Source: Pimelobacter simplex (GTDB lineage Bacteria > Actinomycetota > Actinomycetes > Propionibacteriales > Nocardioidaceae). Taken from it: DNA of 64,000 nt. The position numbers were made by a program, and so were the translations under genes. Below, piece by piece: positions 49,584 to 57,249 of the stretch (within the stretch, counting starts at the first letter, position 1; every line of letters starts with the position of its first letter). The DNA lies in NCBI RefSeq assembly GCF_900114845.1, contig NZ_FOUK01000008.1, positions 90,081 to 154,080 on the forward strand, read 5' to 3'. A model generated the notes under the pieces. That model worked only from the letters and a program-made list of their open reading frames with translations, made no database searches and had not been told where the DNA came from.

Positions 49584-52174
49584 GCCGCCGCCGCAGCGCC
49601 CTCGTCGGCGCCGCCGTCGCCGGCGTGCTCTCCTTCGCCCTGCTCACCCCGGGCAGCGGGACGGCGGTCGCGCAGACCGCCGACTCCGCGCCGGTCCGCG
49701 CCTCGGCGCCCGCCAAGGACGGCTTCCGCACGACGAAGTCCATCGACCGCACCTTCGTCAACGACGCCCAGGGGACCCCGGTCACCCGGGGCAGCTACGA
49801 CCTGACGGTCTCCGCCGACCACACCACCGACCTGCGCGGCCGGGAGCGGGTCAAGGTCTCGTGGACCGGTGCGCCCCCCAGCGGCGGCCGGGCAAGCAAC
49901 CCGTTCGGCGAGAACGGGATGTGGCAGGAGTACCCCGTCGTCGTCATGCAGTGCCGTGGCACCGACAACCCGTCGCTGCCCGCCGCCCAGCGGCTGCGGC
50001 CCGAGACCTGCTGGACGTCGACCTACGGCCAGCGCTCGCAGATCGCCGAGTCGCCCAACAACGCTCTCTGGACCGCCGATCGCTACGCGACGGCGGCCGA
50101 CAAGGAGCAGCTCTCGGGCGTCGACAAGCTCCCGGCGGATGCCTGCAAGAACGCCGTCCAGGACGGCCTGCTGACCCACCTGACGCCCTTCGTCACCGCC
50201 GCGGGCAAGACCTACTACGCGTGCGACGCGAGCTCGATGCCGCCCGAGGCCGCCGTGGGCGCGGCCTTTCCTCCCTCGGAGATCGCCGCCTTCTCGGACG
50301 GGGACGGCAACGGCTCGGTCGACTTCGAGGTGCGCTCCTCGACGGAGAACGAGTCCCTGGGCTGCAAGCGCGGCGTGGCCTGCTCGATCGTCGTCATCCC
50401 GATCGCCGGGCTGAGCTGTGGCGCTCCGGCGGACGGCACGCTGGGTCCGCTCGACCGGGCCTGCCGCAAGTTCGGTGCCTTCGAGTCGGGCACCAGCAAC
50501 TTCGCGCGCGACGGCGTCGACGCCGCCGTGGCCCCGAGCCTGTGGTGGTCGCCGTCCAACTGGCGCAACCGGGTCTCCATCCCGATCTCGTTCGGCCTGC
50601 CGCCGGGTGCCTGCGACGTGCTCGACCCCCGCGCCCCGGTGGGCTTCTCCGGCTCCGAGCTGATGGCCCAGGCCGCGCTGCAGTGGGCGCCGGCGTACTG
50701 CCTGAACAAGAAGCGCTTCAAGTTCCAGCTCAACCAGATGCCCGACCAGACCGGCTGGAACCTCATGCAGACCGGTGAGTCGCCGGCGGCCTTCGTCTCC
50801 GCGCCGCACGAGGCGACCGGCCCCGACCCCGTCGGCTACGCGCCGACCGCCGTCACCGGCTTCTCGATCGGGTACGTCGTCGATCGGCCCGACAACGCCG
50901 GCGAGGCGACGAACCTCCGGCTCAACGCGCGGCTCATCGCCAAGCTGCTGAGCCAGAGCTACCCGGGCTCCTCGCTGGGCACGGGGCACGAGGGACTGGC
51001 CGAGAACCCCTGGAGCATCCAGGCCGACCCCGAGTTCATCAAGCTCAACCCGGGGCTGAGCCGGCGCGCCACCGAGGCCGGCGCGACGCTGCTGTCGCTG
51101 TCGAACTCCTCGGACATCATCGGCCAGCTCACCGAGTACCTCGCCCAGGACGCCGACGCACGGGCGTTCCTGGCCGGCAAGGCCGATCCGTGGGGGATGA
51201 AGGTCAACCCGTCGTACAAGGGGATCAGCATCCCGACCGCGGAGTGGCCGCTGCTCGACACGTTCGAGCCGAAGACCCAGGAGCCCTGCCGGATCGCCAA
51301 CCCGGGCGTGTACCTCAGCCAGATCGCCGCTCCGGTGACGACGCTGCGCAAGGTGGCCGACGCGCTCATCGACTCGTGGCCCAACGTGCAGACCCGCTGC
51401 GAGGGCGACCTGACGTCGCCGTCCGGGTGGAAGGTCGGGCGGGTCGAACGCCAGTCGTACGGCGCCCGCTTCCTGCTCGGCATCGTCAGCCTCGGCGACG
51501 CCGACCGCTACGGCCTGCGCTCCGCCGCGCTGCGCACCAGCGGTGGCAGCTACGTGGCGCCCAGCTCGGCCTCGCTCGCCAAGGCGATCGGCGTCGCGCG
51601 CCAGAAGAAGGGCGACAAGCTCGGCCCGTTCGCGATGTCGCAGAAGACGCTCGTCGCGGCGAAGGGCGCCTACCCCGGCACCCAGGTCGTCTACACCGTG
51701 GCGCGCACGCACGGCATGGACAAGGCCGACGCCAGGACGGTCGGCGCGTTCATCCGGATCGCCACCTCCGAGGGTCAGCGGATCGGTCGCGGCAACGGCG
51801 AGCTGCCCGAGGGGTACCTGCCGCTGCGCAAGACCGGCGCCACGGCGGCACTGTGGCGCGCGGCCCAGGACGCGGCCACCGCGATCGAGGCGCAGAAGGC
51901 GGCCGGCACCAAGGGGCCGGGCGGCGGGTCCGACAAGGCCCCCGACCCGTCGTCGGGATCGCCGGGCGACACGCCCCCTGCCGCCGACCCGGCCAAGGGC
52001 GGCCCGGCCGCTCCGCCGTCGCCGGCCGCCGACGAGGTCGTCACGGCCGAGACCGAGGCCGCGAGCTCGACGACGGCGCTGTCAATGCTGCCCGCGCTGC
52101 TGGTGATCGGGCTGGTCGCGGCGATCGCGTCGCTCGTCACCCGGCTCGGCGCGACGTGGCGGAGGCGCAGCTGA
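49580..52174 (+). CDS. Large secreted, C-terminally anchored protein of the pst operon (PBP-like)
   Basis: An 864-residue protein with an N-terminal signal (about 1-31, ending AVAQT), a long exported region and a C-terminal Ser/Pro-rich linker followed by a hydrophobic helix (LSMLPALLVIGLVAAIAS) and RRRS. The exported part contains several cysteines that may pair, and segments such as SAPHEATGPDPVGYAP and LNARLIAKLLSQSYPG that resemble the binding-protein segments of PstS relatives; I recognise no firm family. It lies between the two PstS genes and is coupled on both sides, so a role in phosphate capture or receptor organisation is inferred. Confidence 0.8.
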   Translation: MSRRRSALVGAAVAGVLSFALLTPGSGTAVAQTADSAPVRASAPAKDGFRTTKSIDRTFVNDAQGTPVTRGSYDLTVSADHTTDLRGRERVKVSWTGAPPSGGRASNPFGENGMWQEYPVVVMQCRGTDNPSLPAAQRLRPETCWTSTYGQRSQIAESPNNALWTADRYATAADKEQLSGVDKLPADACKNAVQDGLLTHLTPFVTAAGKTYYACDASSMPPEAAVGAAFPPSEIAAFSDGDGNGSVDFEVRSSTENESLGCKRGVACSIVVIPIAGLSCGAPADGTLGPLDRACRKFGAFESGTSNFARDGVDAAVAPSLWWSPSNWRNRVSIPISFGLPPGACDVLDPRAPVGFSGSELMAQAALQWAPAYCLNKKRFKFQLNQMPDQTGWNLMQTGESPAAFVSAPHEATGPDPVGYAPTAVTGFSIGYVVDRPDNAGEATNLRLNARLIAKLLSQSYPGSSLGTGHEGLAENPWSIQADPEFIKLNPGLSRRATEAGATLLSLSNSSDIIGQLTEYLAQDADARAFLAGKADPWGMKVNPSYKGISIPTAEWPLLDTFEPKTQEPCRIANPGVYLSQIAAPVTTLRKVADALIDSWPNVQTRCEGDLTSPSGWKVGRVERQSYGARFLLGIVSLGDADRYGLRSAALRTSGGSYVAPSSASLAKAIGVARQKKGDKLGPFAMSQKTLVAAKGAYPGTQVVYTVARTHGMDKADARTVGAFIRIATSEGQRIGRGNGELPEGYLPLRKTGATAALWRAAQDAATAIEAQKAAGTKGPGGGSDKAPDPSSGSPGDTPPAADPAKGGPAAPPSPAADEVVTAETEAASSTTALSMLPALLVIGLVAAIASLVTRLGATWRRRS

Positions 52175-53070
52175 TGAGCACCCCCGTGGTCGAGGAGACC
52201 GGGCGCCGGCGTCGTACGCCACCGCCCCCTCCGCCGCCGAAGGAGTCCGGCCTGGTCGTGAGCAGCGCGCTCACCGTGATCGCGCTGGTCTGCCTGTGGC
52301 TGGTCGTGCACCTGCTGGTCCTCGGCACGCTCTCGCACGACCGCGCGCAGTCCCTGCTGCGCGGCGAGCTCCGCCAGCAGCTCGCCGCGGCCACCGCGCC
52401 GGTCGGCCCCACGATCGAGCCGGGCGACCCGGTCGCCTTCGTCGACATCCCCGCGCTGGACGTCGACGAGGTCGTCGTCGAGGGGACCGCTGCCGGCGAC
52501 CTGTTCGCCGGTCCGGGCCACCGGCGCGACACCGTCCTGCCCGGCCAGGTGGGCTCCTCGACCGTCTACGGACGCTCGACCACCTACGGAGCGCCCTTCC
52601 GGCACCTCGCGGACCTCGGCGTCGGCGACGTCGTCAAGGTGACGATGGCCCAGGGCGAGATCACCTTCCACGTCATCTCCGTGCGCCGCGACGGCGACCG
52701 GCTGCCCCAGCCCGCGGCCGCCGGCGCCGCCCGGCTGACCCTCGTGACCGCCGCCGGCAAGGGCCGCTTCGGCGACCTGATGCCCGGCGGCACCGTGTAC
52801 GTCGACGCCGAGGCCGCGCAGGGCTTCCCCTCGCCCGGCGGGTACTCGCCGGTCGTGCCGGAGTCCGAGGAGGCGATGAAGTCCGGTACCGAGGCGCTTC
52901 CGCTGCTGACGCTGTGGCTCGCGCTGCTGATCGTCCTCGTCGTCGCCACCATCCTCGCCCGGCAGCGGTGGACCCGCGGTCAGGTGTGGGTCGTCGCGGT
53001 CGCACCGCTGCTCGCGATGTCGTGGCTCGTCACCGACACCGCCATGCGGTTGCTCCCGAACCTCATCTGA
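52174..53070 (+). CDS. Sortase-like protein lacking catalytic His and Cys (pseudosortase)
   Basis: A 298-residue protein: a Pro-rich cytoplasmic start (eight prolines near 16-22), one membrane helix (about 29-51), an external sortase beta-barrel (about 85-215) and a second and third hydrophobic helix (about 246-266 and 275-293). Sortase landmarks are GPGHRRDTVLPGQVG, TTYGAPFRHLADLGVGD and RLTLVTAAG. In active class E-like enzymes the second and third read GHRTTYGAPF and TLVTC. Here the His position is R134 (GRSTTYGAPF) and the Cys position is A193, so transpeptidation seems impossible. The gene is tightly coupled to the anchored protein before it; a binding or scaffolding role is inferred. 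Confidence 0.82.
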   Translation: MSTPVVEETGRRRRTPPPPPPPKESGLVVSSALTVIALVCLWLVVHLLVLGTLSHDRAQSLLRGELRQQLAAATAPVGPTIEPGDPVAFVDIPALDVDEVVVEGTAAGDLFAGPGHRRDTVLPGQVGSSTVYGRSTTYGAPFRHLADLGVGDVVKVTMAQGEITFHVISVRRDGDRLPQPAAAGAARLTLVTAAGKGRFGDLMPGGTVYVDAEAAQGFPSPGGYSPVVPESEEAMKSGTEALPLLTLWLALLIVLVVATILARQRWTRGQVWVVAVAPLLAMSWLVTDTAMRLLPNLI

Positions 53071-53131
53071 GGGCACCGACCCGAACTGTTTCACCCCAAC
53101 CCGAGAAGAAGATCCAGAGAAGAGGAAGTTG

Positions 53132-54700
53132 ATGTCTGCACGCAAGACGCTCGGGGGAGTCCTCGTTGCGACTCTCGCGACCGCCTCGGTCATCGCCGGG
53201 AACGCTCCGGCCCACGCGGCGTACACCGCCGACGCCGACGACACGACGTTCACCCCGGTCACCGGGGACCTGATCGGAGCCGGCTCGGACACCAGCCAGC
53301 ACGCCCTCAAGCTGCTCGCCGACACCTGGAACGGCCAGACCCCCGCGCCGGGCTTCAAGATCGCCACCTACGCCGCGACCAGCGGCGGCGACCTCAACCT
53401 GCCGGGCGGCACCACCATCGTCCGGCCCAACGGCTCGGGCGCCGGCAAGAGCCGCCTCTACGGTCCCAACAACGCGGCCGAGATCGACTTCGCCCGCTCG
53501 TCGTCGTCGCTCAACGCGGCCGAGGGCGACGCGGGTCTCAAGCAGATCCCGTTCGCCGTCGACACCCTCAAGACCGCCGTCTCCGGCCTGGTCACCTCGA
53601 ACGCGCCGGCCTCGATCTCGGTCGAGGACCTCGTCAAGATCTACAACGGCACCTACACCAAGTGGAACCAGGTGCCCGGCGGCACCTCCACGGCGGACAT
53701 CGTCCCGATGCTGCCGCAGGACGGCTCGGGCACGCTGAGCTTCTTCCTCGACCAGCTCAAGGCCGCCAACGGCGGCACGGCGGTCTCGCTGGCCGGCACC
53801 GTGGTGCGCGTCCAGGAGCACGACGACACGCAGATCAAGAGCAACCCGAACGCCATCGCGCCGTTCTCGGTCGGCCGCGCCGGCCTGCTCGGCAACACCC
53901 TGCGGGTCGAGGGCGGCTTCTCGAAGCAGCGGGCGCTCTACAACGTGGTCCGGGGCAGCGACGTCGCGAACGCGAAGATCACCGCTGTCTTCGGCTCCGA
54001 CGGCTTCTTCTGCTCCGAGCAGGCCGAGCAGCTCATCAAGCAGGCCGGGTTCGACCAGCTCGCGCGTCCCGACAAGGACGGCGTCTGCGGCGAGCCGACC
54101 TCGAGCCCGACGACGAACTTCACCACGAGCGCCCCGGCGCTGCCGATCGTCACCAACTCGTCGGTGACCGGCACCAGCACCGCGGCCCGCAAGGTCACCG
54201 TCAAGGCCAAGATCACCGGCTCGAAGACGCCCACCGGCACCGTCACGTTCACCGAGGCCGGCCAGGTCGTCGGCGCGGACGTCCCGGTCATCGGCGGCAC
54301 CGCCACGCTCAACCTGAGCAACGTCACCCCGGGTGCGCACCGGTACGCCGCGGTCTACGCGCCGACCGTCGGCACCGTCTTCCAGGCCTCCGAGGGTGCC
54401 GTCACGGTCACCGCGAAGACCTCCGCCAAGGTCACCGAGACGTTCGCCGCCTCGGTCAAGAGGGGCAAGAAGGCCAAGGGCACCGTCGTCGTCACCCTCG
54501 CCGGCACCAGCACCAAGGCCACCGGCAAGGTCACCGTCAAGGTCGGCAGCAAGGTCGTCGGCTCGGGCACCGTGGTCAACGGCAAGGCGACCATCACCCT
54601 CAAGAAGCTGAAGAAGGGCAAGAACAAGCTCGTCGCGACGTGGGGCGGCAACGCCCTCGCGCCGGCCGCGAGCCTGGCCTTCACGATCAAGCAGAAGTGA
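53132..54700 (+). CDS. Secreted PstS-like binding protein with two Ig-like repeats
   Basis: A 522-residue secreted protein. Signal peptide about 1-31 (ending AHAAY). Residues about 40-330 form a PBP domain of the phosphate family (IGAGSDTSQHALKLLADTWN, TTIVRPNGSGAGKS, MLPQDGSGTLSFFLDQLKA). Two Ig-like repeats follow, about 345-430 (GTVTFTEAGQVVGADVPV) and 435-520 (KVTVKVGSKVVGSGTVVNGK). There is no C-terminal anchor, unlike the first PstS. The ATG at 53132 has an AGAGGAAG ribosome site; a TTG one codon earlier is less likely. A second phosphate receptor is the natural role. Confidence 0.87.
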   Translation: MSARKTLGGVLVATLATASVIAGNAPAHAAYTADADDTTFTPVTGDLIGAGSDTSQHALKLLADTWNGQTPAPGFKIATYAATSGGDLNLPGGTTIVRPNGSGAGKSRLYGPNNAAEIDFARSSSSLNAAEGDAGLKQIPFAVDTLKTAVSGLVTSNAPASISVEDLVKIYNGTYTKWNQVPGGTSTADIVPMLPQDGSGTLSFFLDQLKAANGGTAVSLAGTVVRVQEHDDTQIKSNPNAIAPFSVGRAGLLGNTLRVEGGFSKQRALYNVVRGSDVANAKITAVFGSDGFFCSEQAEQLIKQAGFDQLARPDKDGVCGEPTSSPTTNFTTSAPALPIVTNSSVTGTSTAARKVTVKAKITGSKTPTGTVTFTEAGQVVGADVPVIGGTATLNLSNVTPGAHRYAAVYAPTVGTVFQASEGAVTVTAKTSAKVTETFAASVKRGKKAKGTVVVTLAGTSTKATGKVTVKVGSKVVGSGTVVNGKATITLKKLKKGKNKLVATWGGNALAPAASLAFTIKQK

Positions 54701-54734
54701 TCGAGCAGCACCGCAGCACCTCCCTGTGAGGGAC

Positions 54735-54765
54735 CCCGGGTGGTCGTCGACGACGGCCACCCGGG
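54735..54765 (+). terminator. Hairpin between the second pstS and pstB, possible attenuator
   Basis: CCCGGGTGG (54735-54743) pairs with CCACCCGGG (54757-54765), and the intervening TCGTCGACGA can extend the stem. It is followed by TTCCTCC. As pstB lies 28 bases further on the same strand, the hairpin may lower expression of the ATPase relative to the binding protein rather than end the operon. Confidence 0.55.
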
Positions 54766-54793
54766 TTCCTCCGTTCTCCGAAGGAACCACCCG

Positions 54794-55726
54794 ATGAGCA
54801 CCCCGCACGCCGACGCCGAGACCGCCACCATCCCGGCCGTCCCGGCACCCCTGCCGCCCCCGCCGCCGCCCGCCCCGCCCGCCGCGGGCGCGTCCACCGA
54901 CGTACCGCGGCTCGGCCCGGCGACCTCGGTCGACCCGGGCGCACCCGACCGGCTCGCCGAGATCGAGGCGCGCGACATCACCGCGTGGTTCGGCGACCAC
55001 AAGGTGCTCGACCGGGTCTCGCTGACCATGGCGGCCGGCGGCATCACCGCCCTGATCGGCCCCTCCGGCTGCGGCAAGTCGACCTTCCTGCGCATCCTCA
55101 ACCGGATGCACGAGCTGGTCCCGTCGGCCAAGCTGGCCGGTGAGGTGCTGCTCGACGGCGAGGACATCTACGACCCGGGCAAGCGCCTCATCGACGCCCG
55201 CCGCTCCATCGGCATGGTGTTCCAGAAGCCGAACCCGTTCCCCGCGATGTCGATCCGCGAGAACGTGCTCGCCGGGCTCAAGCTCACCGGCACCCGGATG
55301 CGTCGTACGGACAAGGACGCGCTGGTCGAGGCCTGCCTGGTCAAGGGCGGCCTCTGGAACGAGGTCAAGGACCGCCTCGACGCGCCCGGCGGCGGTCTCT
55401 CCGGCGGCCAGCAGCAGCGCCTGTGCATCGCCCGCTCGCTGGCGATCCGACCGCGCGTCCTCCTCATGGACGAGCCCTGCTCGGCCCTCGACCCCACCTC
55501 GACCCGGGTGATCGAGGAGACCATGCTCGAGCTCGCCCAGGAGGTGACGATCGTGATCGTCACCCACAACATGCAGCAGGCGGCCCGGGTCTCCGACCAG
55601 TGCGCGTTCTTCCTCGCCTCGCAGGGGCAGCCGGGCGTGATCGTCGAGCACGGCGACACGACCGCGATGTTCCAGAGCCCGCAGGACTCGCGGACCTGCG
55701 ACTACGTCAACGGCCGGTTCGGCTGA
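54794..55726 (+). CDS. pstB: Phosphate ABC transporter ATP-binding protein PstB
   Basis: A 310-residue ATPase. Walker A is GPSGCGKST, the signature LSGGQQQRLCIARSLA, Walker B VLLMDEPCSALDP and the switch histidine THNM. PstB-specific segments include ILNRMHELVPSAKLAGEVLLDG and CDYVNGRFG at the end. The first ~55 residues are an unusual Pro/Ala-rich extension (runs of eight prolines) not found in E. coli PstB (257 residues). It closes the pst operon; its last 20 bases overlap the convergent TetR gene. Confidence 0.95.
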   Translation: MSTPHADAETATIPAVPAPLPPPPPPAPPAAGASTDVPRLGPATSVDPGAPDRLAEIEARDITAWFGDHKVLDRVSLTMAAGGITALIGPSGCGKSTFLRILNRMHELVPSAKLAGEVLLDGEDIYDPGKRLIDARRSIGMVFQKPNPFPAMSIRENVLAGLKLTGTRMRRTDKDALVEACLVKGGLWNEVKDRLDAPGGGLSGGQQQRLCIARSLAIRPRVLLMDEPCSALDPTSTRVIEETMLELAQEVTIVIVTHNMQQAARVSDQCAFFLASQGQPGVIVEHGDTTAMFQSPQDSRTCDYVNGRFG

Positions 55727-56273
55727 GCAGGTCGAGCTCGGCGGGCGTCAGCGCGCGGCCGCCGAGCAGCACCCGGAAGTAGACCGGACCGAAGACCCGC
55801 TCGAGGAACAGCCGCGGCGCGGTGCCGTCGGGCAGCTCACCGCGCGCGATCGCGCGGGTCACGACGACCCCGGCGCCGGCGAGCTGGTCGTCCCAGAACG
55901 TACGGCGGAGCTCGTCGACCGCCGCGTCGTCGTCGGCCAGGGTGACCACCGCGCGCAGGACGGCGCGCACGGCGCGCTCGTCGAGGAGTGCGGCCACCTG
56001 GGCCAGCATGGCGGCCAGGTCGCCCTGGAGCGACCCGGTGTCGGGGGTGGGCACCCGCTCGTCGGCGAGCTCGGCGACGAGGCCGGCCACGAGCTGCGCC
56101 TTCGTCGTCCAGCGGCGGTAGACGGTGGTCTTGTTGACGCCGGCACGCGCGGCCACGTCGGTCAGCTGGAGCGCCTCGTAGCCCTGCTCGGCGAGCAGCG
56201 CGAGCGTGGCGCCGTGGACCCGGGCGCGGACGTCGGCGGAGCGCCCACCGGGCCGTCGTCGGGTCTGGTCCAT
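55707..56273 (-). CDS. TetR-family transcriptional regulator
   Basis: A 188-residue regulator with an N-terminal TetR HTH (ATLALLAEQGYEALQLTDVA, ARAGVNKTTVYRRWTTKAQL) and a helical C-terminal ligand domain. It is divergent to the hypothetical gene at 56357 across a perfect 22-base palindrome, the likely operator, and so probably represses that gene. The ATG at 56273 begins the conserved segment; a start further upstream would run into the promoter. Its end overlaps pstB by 20 bases. Confidence 0.92.
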   Translation of the reverse strand: MDQTRRRPGGRSADVRARVHGATLALLAEQGYEALQLTDVAARAGVNKTTVYRRWTTKAQLVAGLVAELADERVPTPDTGSLQGDLAAMLAQVAALLDERAVRAVLRAVVTLADDDAAVDELRRTFWDDQLAGAGVVVTRAIARGELPDGTAPRLFLERVFGPVYFRVLLGGRALTPAELDLLSRTGR

Positions 56274-56295
56274 GGCGTCAGTGTGGCGCAGCCGC

Positions 56296-56326
56296 TTGAC
56301 GTCCGGGGCTCGGGCCCGCATATTTA
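56296..56326 (+). promoter_or_regulatory. Candidate sigma70-type promoter for the TetR target gene
   Basis: TTGACG (56296-56301) and TATTTA (56321-56326) are separated by 19 bases and match -35 and -10 boxes. The -10 box touches the TetR operator palindrome, so a bound repressor would block initiation. A GGGGGAG ribosome site follows before the ATG at 56357. Confidence 0.6.
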
Positions 56327-56346
56327 AAGCAACATCAGTTGCTTTA
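56325..56346. promoter_or_regulatory. TetR operator: perfect 22-base palindrome
   Basis: TAAAGCAAC-ATCA-GTTGCTTTA: nine-base arms with a four-base centre, perfect, in an AT-rich island within a GC-rich genome. It lies ten bases before the target ATG and overlaps the end of the -10 box, a typical TetR repressor position. Confidence 0.8.
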
Positions 56347-56356
56347 GGGGGAGTCG

Positions 56357-57178
56357 ATGGTGACCCGACGGACGTTCCTGACCACGGCGTACCTCGAGGG
56401 GCGGGCCGTGCCGCAGCTCGCGGTGCGCCAGTGGGAGGCCCGCCGGGTGCGGGTCGCGGGCGAGCGGCTGGCCCGACACCTGCCGACCGCGCTGCTCGCC
56501 GAGCTCGACGCGCTGCTGCGCCGTCCGGCCCGCGACACCGCCGGCCTCGACCGGGACCGGGTGCGGCTGGCCGAGGTCAAGCTGGAGATGGGGGAGGCGC
56601 GGCTGCGGCGGCTGCTCGCCCCCGACCTCGCGCTGTCGACGCCGGCCGGACGGCTGGCCTCCCGGCTCGGGCGGTGGGCGGTGAGCCGGGCGGCGGTGAC
56701 GTCGTGCACGGGCACGGCGCAGGGCTTCGCCGAGTGGTTCACCGCACGTGGCGTCGTCGGCGACGAGCGGACCCTGCTCGCGGCATGCCCCGACCACTAC
56801 CTGATCCGCAACCCGGAGCCCGGGCGGCCCGAGCTCCAGGAGGTGGTCGAGGTGACCGGCGGCGCGGTCCTCGCGGCCCGCTTCCTCATCGACTACGGCG
56901 ACCATGACGGCCTGCCGATCGCCGAGGACCCGGCCTTCGGGGTCCGGCTCGCCGGCTGGGCGCGGGCCGAGGGCGGCACCCGGATCGGCGGCGTCCGCCA
57001 CCAGTTGCGCGACGAGCCCGGCGGCGGCTTCCGGGCCGAGCTCGCCGTCGCCTTCCCCGCGACGCTGCCGCGCTGGATGGTCACCGAGCACCGCTGGCAC
57101 CTGGCGTGCGAGTTCTCCAGCTGGGTCACGGCCTACGCGGCGACGCTCGGCGACGGGCCTGTCGGCGCCGGGTCGTAG
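56357..57178 (+). CDS. Hypothetical protein controlled by the TetR regulator
   Basis: A 273-residue protein that I do not recognise. It is soluble, with an Arg- and Leu-rich helical N-terminal half (LAVRQWEARRVRVAGERLAR, VRLAEVKLEMGEARLRRLLA) and a C-terminal half of more mixed structure, EVTGGAVLAARFLIDYG and VAFPATLPRWMVTEHRWHLA. No catalytic motif, signal peptide or membrane helix is visible. A GGGGGAG ribosome site precedes the ATG. It is the likely target of the divergent TetR regulator and probably responds to the same small molecule. Confidence 0.75.
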   Translation: MVTRRTFLTTAYLEGRAVPQLAVRQWEARRVRVAGERLARHLPTALLAELDALLRRPARDTAGLDRDRVRLAEVKLEMGEARLRRLLAPDLALSTPAGRLASRLGRWAVSRAAVTSCTGTAQGFAEWFTARGVVGDERTLLAACPDHYLIRNPEPGRPELQEVVEVTGGAVLAARFLIDYGDHDGLPIAEDPAFGVRLAGWARAEGGTRIGGVRHQLRDEPGGGFRAELAVAFPATLPRWMVTEHRWHLACEFSSWVTAYAATLGDGPVGAGS

Positions 57179-57190
57179 GCTGGGCGCACA

Positions 57191-57214
57191 CCCCCGGTCG
57201 CCCGAGACCGGGGG
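57191..57214 (+). terminator. Hairpin between the hypothetical gene and mfd
   Basis: CCCCCGGTC (57191-57199) and GACCGGGGG (57206-57214) form a perfect nine-base stem with a six-base loop, 12 bases after the stop of the hypothetical gene. It is likely its terminator, or, if mfd starts transcription at the TAGGCT hexamer (57176), part of the mfd leader. Confidence 0.55.
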
Positions 57215-57249
57215 CGATCGTCGTGTTCCTCGACCCGAAGGTGTGCCCC

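Noticed and set aside
47985..52174. LPXTG-type sortase substrates
   Set aside because: Both proteins have a C-terminal hydrophobic helix and basic tail, but no LPXTG-like pentapeptide precedes it.
53071..53131. Second PHO box before the second pstS gene
   Set aside because: Only one GTTTCACC-like core is visible, without an 11-base-spaced partner.
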